A stretch of DNA of 39,765 nt, taken from NCBI GenBank assembly GCA_016291905.1, contig JAEEZS010000045.1:1-39765 (forward strand). Direction: 5' to 3'. The notes beneath the pieces are model-generated. The model was not told where the DNA came from, did not search any database, and worked only from the letters and a program-made list of their open reading frames with translations. Below, in pieces: positions 14,674 to 23,700 of this stretch (its first letter is position 1; every line of letters starts with the position of its first letter). The DNA comes from Bacteroidaceae bacterium (GTDB taxonomy: Bacteria > Bacteroidota > Bacteroidia > Bacteroidales > Bacteroidaceae). Both the position numbers and the translations under genes were made by a program.

Positions 14674-16659
14674 TTATTCAAATAGTTTGTACGTGGTGCG
14701 GAGCACCTTGAACTCGGTGCGGCGGTTCAGCTGGTTACAGATTTCCTGCTGCTCCTCGGGCAGGGTAAGGATGAACTGCTCCGTCAGCACGTCGCCCTCG
14801 TGGAGGAAGGGGTACTTCTCCGTCAGCTTTTTCCGCACCTGCTTGGGTTGGCTCTCGCCATACCCCTTTGGCGTCAAGCGCTCGGTGTCGATGCCGTGCT
14901 CGATGAGGTAGTTGACGACACTCTCGGCACGGCGCTGCGAGAGGCGTTCGTTGTATTCATCGCGTCCTTTGTAGTCGCAGTGGGCGCTGAGCTCGATGGT
15001 TACGTTGGGGTTGTCGTTCAACAGGGTGACAAGCTGGTCGAGGGCGGCCGTAGAGGCTTCGGTGAGGGTGGCTTTGTCGAACTCGTAGAAGATGTTGTCG
15101 ATGAGGACGGGTCGGGTGATGGACGAGAGGGGAAACAGCAGCTCGTACTCGCGGTCCTCGACGGTGCTGTCGCAGGTGAGTTCCTGCTTATAGTTGAGGA
15201 AACCCTTGCAGGTGCCCAGCAGCACATAACTGACGCCGGGTGTGACGCGCTGCACGAACGAGCCGTCGTTCTTGACGCTGATTTTCTCGTTGGTACCGTC
15301 GTTACCGATAAGATAGACGATGCCCTCGGGCAGCTCGTAGCCGTCTTTTTCATACACCCAACCCGTGAGGTTGTGGATGGTCTCGGGCAGCTCGAAGGAA
15401 TAGATGTGATCCCACCCGCGTTTGTCGTTGCGGTTTGAGGAGAAGAAACCTCGGTTGTAGGGGCCTTCGAACGTCATGCCGAAGTCGTCCTGTGGGGAGT
15501 TGACGGGGTAGAGCATATTGGTCACCGTCCAGTGTCCATCCTCCTCGGGATGGGCGCAGAAGATGTCGAGGCCGCCCATGCCTGGACGTCCGTTGGACGA
15601 GAAGTAGAGGTCGCCGTTCTGCCGGAAGGTGGGGAAGAGTTCGTCGCCTGGGGTATTGATGTCGGGGCCGAGGTTCTCGATGCCTCCGAAGCCCGAGCCG
15701 CCGATGCTGATGCGGTAGATGTCGTATCCTCCGTAGGCATCCATACCGATGTCGGAGACGAAGTAGAGCCATTGTCCATCGGGGCTCACAGCCGGATGGG
15801 CGTAGGAGGAGACAGAGTCGGTGATGAAGTCGCAGACGGAAGCGGCGCCCCAGGCAGCATCGCTGCGCGAGGATTTATAGATTTGCGCCGTGCGGGGCGA
15901 CGATTCGTCCGTCACACAGCGTGTGAGGTACATGGTCTTGAAATCGGGTGAGAATTGGCAGGCACCGTCCTCAAACTCGGTGTTAAGCTCGCTCTCAATC
16001 TCCTGCGGTTTCTGCCACTTGCCGTACTCGTCTTTGGCAGCGTAGAAGATGTCGGGAGCCTTGACACCCGTGATAAGGCTACGGTCCTCGCCCTTGGCTT
16101 TGTCGCGTGTAGAGGTGAAGTAGAGCTGCGTGTAGTCCTCGTTTCCGAAGGCGGGGGAGTACTCGCTGCGGCGCGAGTTGAAGAGCTCGGCTTTCTTGAC
16201 GATGTGGCGCGTGGGATTCTTCTTCCATTCGGGAGCCAATGAGCACGACTTCAGGCCGTTTTGCGCCAGAAGGCTTTCGGGGTCTTTCTCGAGGAAGAGG
16301 TTGTAGTTGATGGCGGCGTTCTTGGTGTCGCCGTTCTGCAACAGCAGATCAGCCAGATAAAGGTAGGCCATGCTGTCGGGGTGATTGTAACGGATGGCGT
16401 TCTTGTAGGCACCCTGCGCCTTGCCGATGTTTCCGATGCGGCGGTAACATTCACCCATCATGAATGATTCATCGGCGCGGCGCTCCTTGTCCTTCGCTTT
16501 GGTACCGTTGTAGGCTTTCTTATAGAAATTGGCTGCCTCGTTGTATTCGCCCAGCGCGTAGTGCTTGTCGGCCTTGCGTAGGGCCGACTCCACACCGCAT
16601 CCTGTCAACAACAACAGCAACAGGAAGGGGAATGCGCTATGCCGCAGAAATCGTTTCAT
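14674..16659 (-). CDS. porE: PorE-like T9SS component (TPR, propeller, CRD, OmpA)
   Basis: The 661-aa lipoprotein (lipobox LLTGC, Cys21) has four regions in the order known for PorE. Residues about 25-135 are TPR repeats (ALGEYNEAANFYKKAY, GKAQGAYKNAI). Residues about 150-410 are PD40/WD40-like propeller blades (YFTSTRD, VSPDGQWLYFVSD, YFSSNGRPGMGGLDIF, GFFSSNR). Residues about 425-500 are a carboxypeptidase-regulatory-like beta domain. The C-terminus is an OmpA-type peptidoglycan-binding domain (FYEFDKATLTEAS, SAHCDYKGRDEYN, LSQRRAESVVNYL). PorE is an outer-membrane-associated T9SS component thought to tether the complex to peptidoglycan. A generic OmpA-family lipoprotein of the same architecture is the alternative. 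It follows topB by 64 bp. Confidence 0.8.
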   Translation of the reverse strand: MKRFLRHSAFPFLLLLLLTGCGVESALRKADKHYALGEYNEAANFYKKAYNGTKAKDKERRADESFMMGECYRRIGNIGKAQGAYKNAIRYNHPDSMAYLYLADLLLQNGDTKNAAINYNLFLEKDPESLLAQNGLKSCSLAPEWKKNPTRHIVKKAELFNSRRSEYSPAFGNEDYTQLYFTSTRDKAKGEDRSLITGVKAPDIFYAAKDEYGKWQKPQEIESELNTEFEDGACQFSPDFKTMYLTRCVTDESSPRTAQIYKSSRSDAAWGAASVCDFITDSVSSYAHPAVSPDGQWLYFVSDIGMDAYGGYDIYRISIGGSGFGGIENLGPDINTPGDELFPTFRQNGDLYFSSNGRPGMGGLDIFCAHPEEDGHWTVTNMLYPVNSPQDDFGMTFEGPYNRGFFSSNRNDKRGWDHIYSFELPETIHNLTGWVYEKDGYELPEGIVYLIGNDGTNEKISVKNDGSFVQRVTPGVSYVLLGTCKGFLNYKQELTCDSTVEDREYELLFPLSSITRPVLIDNIFYEFDKATLTEASTAALDQLVTLLNDNPNVTIELSAHCDYKGRDEYNERLSQRRAESVVNYLIEHGIDTERLTPKGYGESQPKQVRKKLTEKYPFLHEGDVLTEQFILTLPEEQQEICNQLNRRTEFKVLRTTYKLFE

Positions 16660-16723
16660 CTGTATATATAACGCACGCCCGCGTGAATTATTGTTCGGAC
16701 GGCGCGTGAATTCCTTTATGCGG

Positions 16724-18535
16724 TCAGTTTATTCGGCGGTTGGAGGCGTCGTTGAGAACTTGGCTGACGATGGTGCCAAGCATCTGTTTGAGCTCGTCGA
16801 GGAACTGGTGCGGCTCGTAGGAACCCTTCTCGATGTCGGGCAGGTGTTTTTCCCAGATGCCTGTCAGTTCGGCGCTCTTCAGCACCTCCTCGTGGATGAG
16901 GTGGATGAGTTCGACACCCGTCTGGGTGGGCTGTAGGGCTTTCCGCTCGCGCACGATGTAGTTGCGCTTGAAGAGGGTTTCAATGATGGCGGCACGTGTG
17001 GAGGGACGCCCGATGCCGTTCTCCTTCAGGGCATCACGCAGCTCCTCGTCCTCAACGGTCTTGCCAGCCGTCTCCATAGCACGCAGCAGCGAGGCTTCGG
17101 TGTAGGGCTTGGGGGGCTGTGTCCATTTCTCCTGCAGTTCAGGCGTATGAGAACCGCTCTCGCCTTGCGTGAAAAGGGGGAGTGTGCGTTCGGGGGCAGC
17201 ATCGGAGTCTTTGCCGTCTTTAAGGTCCTTATTGTCTTTATTGTCCTTTGGGTCGTCGAGGACAGCGCGCCAGCCGGGGTCGAGGATGGTCTTGCCAGAG
17301 GTCTTGAACTCGATGTCGCCCGCCTTTCCCAGCACGGTGGTGGTGGCAAAGAGACAGTCGGGAAAGAAGACCGCCAGGAAACGCCGCGCTACGAGGTCAA
17401 AGACGCGCTTCTCCATATCGCTGAGTCCCGTGGGGTTGATGCCCGTGGGGATAATGGCGTGGTGGTCAGTGACTTTCGAGTTGTCGAACACCTTCTTTGA
17501 CTTCCGCAGAGGTTTGCCACGCAAGGGTGCGAGCAAGGGCTGGTAGTCAGTGAGGCCGTTGAGGATGGTGTGGCATTTGGGATAGACGTCGTCGGGCAGG
17601 AAGGTGGTGTCGACGCGCGGATAGGTGGTGAACTTCTTCTCGTAGAGCGACTGGATGAGGCGCAGGGTAGTGTCGGCCGAGAAACCGAACTTCTTGTTGC
17701 ACTCCACCTGCAACGAGGTGAGATCGAGCAGGCGAGGAGGAGCTTCGCGCCCATCCTTTTTGGCGACGTCGGTGACGGTGAAGGGCTCGCCCTGTATGGC
17801 TTCGATGAGCTGCAAGCCCTCCTCCTGCGATTTGAGACGTCCCTTTGTGGCGTTGAAGACGGTGTCGCGGTAGGTGGTCTTGAGCTCCCAGTATTGTTCG
17901 GGGACGAAGTTAGTGATTTCCTCGTAGCGCTTGACGATGAGGGCGAGGGTGGGGGTTTGTACGCGCCCGATGGAGAGCACCTGACGGTTCTGCGCATATT
18001 TGAGCGTGTAGAGGCGTGTGGCATTCATGCCCAGCAACCAGTCGCCTATGGCGCGACAGAGTCCTGCCTCATAGAGCCGCTGATAGTCAGAGGCTTCGTG
18101 CAGCGTGTCGAATCCCTCGCGGATGGCTTCTTCGGTGAGCGACGATATCCACAGACGCTTGACGGGACATGTGGCAGCGGCTTTCTGCATCACCCAGCGC
18201 TGGATGAGCTCGCCCTCCTGGCCGGCATCGCCGCAGTTGATAATCATGTCGGCCTTCTGCATGAGACCTTCGATGATGCCGAACTGCTTGCGGATGCCCT
18301 CGTCGTCAATGAGCTTGATGCCGAAGCGCGGAGGCATCATCGGCAGAGCGGCCAGCGACCAAGCCTTCCACTGCGGGAAGTAGTCGTGGGGCTCTTTCAG
18401 CATACAAAGGTGTCCGTAGGTCCACGTCACCTGGTATCCGTTTCCCTCGTCGTAGCCTTGGCGTCGGGTGTTGGCACCCAGCACCTTGGCGATATCATGC
18501 GCCACGCTTGGCTTTTCGGCTATGCAGACTATCAA
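16724..18535 (-). CDS. topB: DNA topoisomerase III-type type IA topoisomerase
   Basis: The 603-aa product relaxes or decatenates DNA through a 5'-phosphotyrosine. The TOPRIM domain starts at once (MIVCIAEKPSVAHDIAKVLG), followed by the type IA core (SIGRVQTPTLALIV) and the active-site Tyr305 in TTYPRVDT. The start must be the TTG at 18535: an in-frame TAA lies three codons upstream and the TOPRIM beta-strand begins immediately. In the TOPRIM acidic motif, INCGDAGQEGEL, the second Asp of DxD is Gly (residue 105). A low-complexity tract rich in KD (residues about 427-445) is inserted before the C-terminal part. It follows the DUF2752 gene by 6 bp. Confidence 0.92.
   Translation of the reverse strand: MIVCIAEKPSVAHDIAKVLGANTRRQGYDEGNGYQVTWTYGHLCMLKEPHDYFPQWKAWSLAALPMMPPRFGIKLIDDEGIRKQFGIIEGLMQKADMIINCGDAGQEGELIQRWVMQKAAATCPVKRLWISSLTEEAIREGFDTLHEASDYQRLYEAGLCRAIGDWLLGMNATRLYTLKYAQNRQVLSIGRVQTPTLALIVKRYEEITNFVPEQYWELKTTYRDTVFNATKGRLKSQEEGLQLIEAIQGEPFTVTDVAKKDGREAPPRLLDLTSLQVECNKKFGFSADTTLRLIQSLYEKKFTTYPRVDTTFLPDDVYPKCHTILNGLTDYQPLLAPLRGKPLRKSKKVFDNSKVTDHHAIIPTGINPTGLSDMEKRVFDLVARRFLAVFFPDCLFATTTVLGKAGDIEFKTSGKTILDPGWRAVLDDPKDNKDNKDLKDGKDSDAAPERTLPLFTQGESGSHTPELQEKWTQPPKPYTEASLLRAMETAGKTVEDEELRDALKENGIGRPSTRAAIIETLFKRNYIVRERKALQPTQTGVELIHLIHEEVLKSAELTGIWEKHLPDIEKGSYEPHQFLDELKQMLGTIVSQVLNDASNRRIN
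17201..17257 (-). repeat. KD-rich in-frame repeat tract in topB
   Basis: The minus strand reads as a series of near-repeats of AAAGAC(CTT/AAT), encoding DDPKDNKDNKDLKDGKDSD. The same 9-base unit, in the same reading frame, occurs twice in the GH31 gene (21548-21586 and 22016-22063). Confidence 0.85.
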
Positions 18536-18541
18536 GCTGAT

Positions 18542-18868
18542 TTACGGTTTGTCGGTTCTCGATTCGCCGGCAAAGGTACGAAGAAATTTGGAATAGTCGG
18601 CAACGAGCGCCCCTAAAATGATAGCGATGGCGGGAAAAGCGAGGGGATTGGTGTGCCAGGCGTCGGCCCAATGGCCCTGCAGGATGAGTATCGTGGCGGT
18701 GGTGATGCCACATCCCGGACAGCGGACGTGGAAGAGCGTGGAGTAGAGGCAGGGGGGCAGGATGTTGATGCCGGCAAAGGCTCTGAGCAGCAGCCCCACG
18801 GCGGCATAAACAAGCACGACGGCCAGTAGCCATCGTGCCCGAACGTATGAAAGGAAAGGATGTAACAA
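18542..18868 (-). CDS. DUF2752 membrane protein
   Basis: The product is about 108 aa with three hydrophobic segments (WLLAVVLVYAAVGLLLRAFA, a segment around the motif, and PLAFPAIAIILGALVADY). The DUF2752 signature FHVRCPGCGITTATILILQG is clear. No ATG suits; the TTG at 18868, 4 bp after the TM2 gene stop, is the most economical start. The open frame continues upstream as an overlap with the TM2 gene, but that extension has no family character. Function unknown; it may work with the neighbouring TM2 protein, since DUF2752 and TM2 genes are often adjacent in Bacteroidota (from memory). Confidence 0.8.
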   Translation of the reverse strand: MLHPFLSYVRARWLLAVVLVYAAVGLLLRAFAGINILPPCLYSTLFHVRCPGCGITTATILILQGHWADAWHTNPLAFPAIAIILGALVADYSKFLRTFAGESRTDKP

Positions 18869-18872
18869 TTCG

Positions 18873-19235
18873 TTAGTTGTTGTACGAGATGACGTTACCG
18901 TCGTCGTCGCGATACTGGTTGGTGGCAATCATGATGACGTCGATGAGTGTCCAGATGCCGCAGCCGCCGAGGGTGAGGAGCATGAGCACGCCGGTACCGA
19001 TCTTGCCCGTATAGAAGCGGTGGATGCCGTTGATGCCGATGATGCAAGGCAGCACGCAGAGCATCAGGGTGATGAGCCAGCGCTCGTTGAGACCCTTCTT
19101 GATGGGCTCTGACTGGAACTGCTGCGTGGTGGTGTACTCGGTCGGTTGGCGGACACCGCACTTCGGGCAGACTTCAGCACGTGCATCGATGATTTCACCG
19201 CAGTTGATGCAATACTTTTCGTTTTCAGCTTTCAT
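18873..19235 (-). CDS. Zinc-ribbon TM2-domain membrane protein
   Basis: The 120-aa product starts with a zinc ribbon: YCINCG (residues 8-13) and VCPKCG (22-27). After a short linker comes a TM2 domain with two membrane helices joined by a short turn (NERWLITLMLCVLPCIIGIN, then GIHRFYTGKIGTGVLMLLTL and WTLIDVIMIATN). The GIHRFYTGK segment is the conserved TM2 core. Function of bacterial TM2 proteins is not established. It is first in a tight gene run with DUF2752 (4 bp), topB and porE. Confidence 0.9.
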   Translation of the reverse strand: MKAENEKYCINCGEIIDARAEVCPKCGVRQPTEYTTTQQFQSEPIKKGLNERWLITLMLCVLPCIIGINGIHRFYTGKIGTGVLMLLTLGGCGIWTLIDVIMIATNQYRDDDGNVISYNN

Positions 19236-19366
19236 AGGACTTTGGAATTTTAGGGTTGATATATTGTTTTTTTCGTCTCTCGCAAGTTAGACGTAACCAA
19301 ATCAGGAAAAGTTGCAAACCAAAAAAAAAATTTCAAAAAATCCTTGAGGGCCCGGACGGTGCCGTA

Positions 19367-20230
19367 TTACAAACTGCTGTAGCTGGGGCTGAAGGTATCG
19401 CCCTGGGTGATGTCGCCCGTGGTGAGACCCTTCTTGAGCCAGCGCTGACGCTGTGCCGAGGTGCCATGGTTGAACGACTCGGGCACCGTGTAGCCCTGTG
19501 CCTGCTTCTGCAGGTAGTCGTCGCCAATCTTCGCCGCAATGGCCAGACCTTCCTCGACGTCGCCGCTCTCCAGCGAGTTGAACATCTTATTGTCGTTATA
19601 CGCCCACACGCCTGCGTAGAAGTCGGCCTGCAGCTCCAGACGGACGCTTATCTGGTTGCTCTGCGTCTGGTTGACGCGCGCCATCTGGTTGTGTGCCTGA
19701 CCCAGGGTGCCCAGCAGGTTCTGCACGTGGTGACCCACCTCGTGAGCGATGACGTAGGCGTAGGCAAAGTCGCCTGCGGTGCCGAACTGCTTACGCATGG
19801 TGGAGAAGAAGCTGAGGTCGAGATAGACGCTCTTGTCGGCCGAGCAGTAGAAGGGGCCTGTTGATGCCGAGGCGCCTCCGCAGCCACTCTGCACGCTGCC
19901 GTGGAACAGCACCAGCTTGGGGGGCTCGTATCTGCGTCCCAGTTTCTTGAACTCGCTTGTCCACACGTCCTCGGTGCCGGCAAGGATTTGGCTGGCGAAC
20001 TTCGCCAGTTCCTCCTCCTCGGCGGTGGGTTCGTAAGTACCTCCGTCGGCCGAGGTGTAGGTGAGGCCGCCTGCCTGCTGCAGCACGTCGAGCGGGTTGC
20101 CGCCCATCACCAGGGTTATCAATGCCACGATGACCAAGCCGCCGATGCCCATGCCCGCTGCCTTGCCTGCACTGCCGCTGCGCCGGCGGTCGTCCACGTT
20201 CGAACTTTCTCGTCTTCCTTCTAATTTCAT
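19367..20230 (-). CDS. ypfJ: YpfJ/KPN_02809-family neutral zinc metallopeptidase
   Basis: The 287-aa product has a basic, Gly/Ser-rich N-terminus (MKLEGRRESSNVDDRRRSGS) followed by one membrane helix (GIGGLVIVALITLVMGG). The metallopeptidase domain carries the zincin motif YVIAHEVGHHVQNLLG and a conserved SGCGGASASTGPFYC segment. Later family blocks are RLELQADFYAGVWAYNDN and FNHGTSAQRQRWLKKGLTTGD. Residue layout and length agree with PF04228. A single-pass membrane protein with the peptidase domain outside is likely; the substrate is unknown. Its 3' end is followed by a T-rich stretch on the minus strand before the TM2 gene start. Confidence 0.9.
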   Translation of the reverse strand: MKLEGRRESSNVDDRRRSGSAGKAAGMGIGGLVIVALITLVMGGNPLDVLQQAGGLTYTSADGGTYEPTAEEEELAKFASQILAGTEDVWTSEFKKLGRRYEPPKLVLFHGSVQSGCGGASASTGPFYCSADKSVYLDLSFFSTMRKQFGTAGDFAYAYVIAHEVGHHVQNLLGTLGQAHNQMARVNQTQSNQISVRLELQADFYAGVWAYNDNKMFNSLESGDVEEGLAIAAKIGDDYLQKQAQGYTVPESFNHGTSAQRQRWLKKGLTTGDITQGDTFSPSYSSL

Positions 20231-20462
20231 GTTTTAATGGTTTTAGGGGTTGTTTTTTGTTTTTCGGCTGCTAAGTTACGACTTTTTTTGCATAACGCCA
20301 CAAAAGACGCCGTTTTTTTTCGTGTTTTTTTACCTCCATGGTGGATAACTTTTTCACATGCGCAGTTTTAACTATTAGAAGGGTGCGTGGCGAGCGCGAA
20401 AGAGGGCGTCGCTGTCACGACAGGGGGCTTAGCGAAAATAGTAGCTTGGGCAGGAATATTTG
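20231..20462. other. Intergenic region without recognised features
   Basis: Left half of the 552-bp gap between the divergent ypfJ-like and GH31 genes. It must contain the promoter of the ypfJ-like gene; a TAACTTAG on the minus strand near 20271-20278 is a weak -7 candidate. Nothing else is supported here. Confidence 0.4.
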
Positions 20463-20643
20463 TTCACTATTCACTATTCACTTTTCACTCTAAGCTCACG
20501 CGGTTAATTGATGCGGATATTATATGGTTAGGATATCTGTAGTATTAAATTCTAATATATATATAATAATATATCCATATAATATATGTATAATAGACGC
20601 GTGTGTGAGGACAAAAGTGAAAAAGTGAATAGTGAATAGTGAA
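20463..20643. repeat. 181-bp near-palindromic element with TTCACTAT-type arms
   Basis: The left arm (20463-20489) is repeats of TTCACTA ending TTTTCACT. The right arm (20616-20643) is its inverted copy with one extra base. Inward, CTCAC...CGCG (20495-20502) pairs with CGCG...GTGAG (20598-20609). ATATTATATGG (20517-20527) pairs with CCATATAATAT (20575-20585). The core is very A+T-rich. The whole element could fold as one long imperfect hairpin or cruciform. No transposase gene is present. Confidence 0.85.
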
Positions 20644-20724
20644 TAACTCGGCACGGAAATGGATTTCTTAAAGGAAAAAAATGTGGAAAAATGGGGTATA
20701 GGTTTTCATTTTTGCTTCCCGTTA

Positions 20725-20756
20725 TTTGGCGGTTTGGGTAATTGTTCGTAACTTTG
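20725..20756 (+). promoter_or_regulatory. Bacteroidota-type promoter for GH31-GH5-epimerase operon
   Basis: TTTG (20725-20728), 20 bp, then TAACTTTG (20749-20756); both elements match the consensus perfectly. The GH31 ATG is at 20783, giving a leader of about 20 nt. Confidence 0.8.
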
Positions 20757-20782
20757 CAGGGTAAATGAAAAGTTGATTTCCT

Positions 20783-23700
20783 ATGATAAACAAATCATTG
20801 AAAACAATCCTTATAGCCGTGTTTTCGTTGCTGTTGGCCTTTGGCTTGGCGAGCTGTGGTCAGCGTGTGACCGAAACGGCGCATGGCGTCATCGTCAAGG
20901 TGACAGGCCGGTCGTCCGCAGAGAATCAGGGCGTTCCCGTCCGTCAGGTGCGCCTGGAAGTGGTGAACGACAACGTCGTCCGCGTCAGCGCTACGGCAGA
21001 AAGAGACTTCTCGAAACGTCAGAGCCTGATGGCCAACTTCGCCTATCCGACGGAGAAGACGTGGACCGTCACAGAGCGCGAGGACGGCATGGTGGTGCTC
21101 GAGACACCTTCGCTGCGTGCCTATGTACAGACAGACGGCACCGTCAATTTTACCGATGCCGACGGACACACCCTGCTCAGCGAGCAGCGTCGCACCCTCG
21201 TGCCCATGACCGACCCGCAGGCCAACAAACAGGGACGTCACAAGGAGGCCTACACCCTGCGCCAGCTGTGGCGGAGTGGGGAAGGGGAGGCCTACTATGG
21301 CCTCGGGCAGCATCAGAGCGACGAGTTCAACTACCGCGACAAGAACGAAAACCTCTTCCAGTACAATACCAAGGTCAGCATTCCCATGATTGTTTCCACG
21401 CGGGGCTACGGCATCCTGTGGGACAACTACAGCGAGAGCCGCTGGGGCGATGCACGTCCCTACGCCCGTCTGAACGAGGTGTTCACCGTCTATGACAAGG
21501 ATGGCATTGAGGGTGGCCTCACCAGCACCTGGCTCTCTTCCAACATTAAAGACTTTAACGACCTTAAGGACCTTAAAGACTCTAAGGCCCTCCTTGTCCG
21601 CACGGAGCCTTTCGTTAACTTCGACAACGAGCAGAACAACCGCCGCTACCTGCCCGACTTTCCCCTCTTCGGGGCAAAAGTAGTCTTCGAGGGCTCACTG
21701 GAGGCACAGGAGAGCGGATTGCACCGCTTCCTGCTCTACTATGCCGGCTATACCCGCGTGTTCGTGGGGGACAACGAGGTGGTGCCCGAGCGCTGGCGCA
21801 CTGCGTGGAACCCCAACAGCTATAAGTTTGCCTACCCCATGGAAGCCGGCAAGCGTGTGCCTGTGCGCATCGAATGGGAGCCCGACGGCGGCAGTTCGTA
21901 CTGTGCCCTTACTGCCCTCACGCCCCGTCCGGCCGACGAGGAGAACACCATTGCTTTCTGGAGTGAGATGGGAGACGAGATAGACTACTACTTCATCAGC
22001 GGACAAAACGCCCCTAACGACTTTAATGACTTTAAGGACCTTAAAGACCTTAAAGGCCTTAACATCGTCAATGTTTCCCCCCTCGACCGTGTTGTCAGCG
22101 GCTACCGCGCTGTGACGGGCAAGGCTCCCGTGATGCCACGCTGGGCGATGGGCTTCTGGCAATGCCGCGAACGCTATCAGACGGCCGAGCAGATAACGGG
22201 CATTGTGGCAGAGATGCGTCGCCGGCAGGTGCCCCTTGACGTCATTGTGCAGGATTGGTTTTACTGGGAGGAAGACCAGTGGGGCAGCCATGAGTTCGAC
22301 CGTGCCCGCTACCCCGACCCGAAGCAGATGATCGACAGCATCCACCACATGAACACCCGCTACATGATTTCCGTCTGGCCGAAGTTCTATGCCAACACCG
22401 AGCACTTCCGCGAGTTCGACGAGAAGGGCTGGATGTACCGCCGAGCCGTCGAGGACAGCATCCGCGATTGGGTGGGACAGGGCTACGTGGGCTCGTTTTA
22501 CGATGCCTACAGCGCGGATGCCCGCAAACTCTTCTGGCAGCAGATGAACGACCACCTCTACAGCCGCTATCCCATCGACGCTTGGTGGATGGACGCCAGC
22601 GAACCCAACGTGCGCGACTGCCAGGAGATGCCCTACCTGAAAGCCCTCTGCGGCCCCACCGAGCTCGGCTCATCGACAGAGTATCTCATGGCCTATGGCC
22701 TGATGAACGCCGACGCCATCTATAACGGCCAGCGCAGCGTCAATCCCAACACCCGCGTCTTCCTCCTGACCCGCAACGGCTATGCCGGCCTGCAGCGATA
22801 CAGCACCGCCATCTGGAGCGGAGACATCGGCACCCGCTGGGAGGACCTGAAAGCACAGATTTCGGCAGGTATCAACTTCTCCATGAGCGGCATACCCTTC
22901 TGGGGAATGGATGCTGGAGGATTTTGCACTGAGCGGCGTTACGAGCGTGCCTGGAACTTGTTCCAACAGGTGGGCAGTGAGAGCGATGACCTCGATGAGT
23001 GGCGCGAGCTGCAGGCACGCTGGTTCCAGGTGGATGCCTTCGTACCCCTTTTCCGCGTGCATGGGCAGTTCCCGCCCCGTGAAATCTGGAATACCTCCCC
23101 CGAGGGCCATCCCGCCTACCAGAGCATGCTCTACTACGACCGTCTGCGTTACCGCCTGATGCCTTATATCTACTCCCTCAACGGACTTGTGCACTGGAGC
23201 GACTACACCCTTATGCGCGGCCTCATGATGGACTTCACCGCCGACACGCACACCTATAACGTCAGCGACCAGTTTATGTTTGGCCCTTCGCTGATGGTTT
23301 GTCCCGTCTATACCTACGGTGCACGGCAGCGCGAGGTCTATTTCCCCGAGAACACGGGCGGATGGTACGACTTCTACACTAGCCGGCATGTTTCTGACGG
23401 AGGTGATCGCAATCTCGTCGAGGCACCTTATGAGCGCATTCCTCTCTATGTCCCTGCCGGCGCCATCCTCCTCACGGGGCCCGATATGCAGTACAGTAGC
23501 GAGAAAACTCTCACGGAGCTCAGCATCGATGTCTATGCGGGGCGCGACGGGAGCTTCTGCCTCTACGAAGACGAGGGTACCAATTACGACTACGAGCGCG
23601 GATTCTGCTCCTTCATCCCGCTGACTTACGACGATGCCACGCACACCCTCACCGTGGGCAAGCGTCAAGGCTTCTTCCCCGAGATGGTGGCTGAGAAGCA

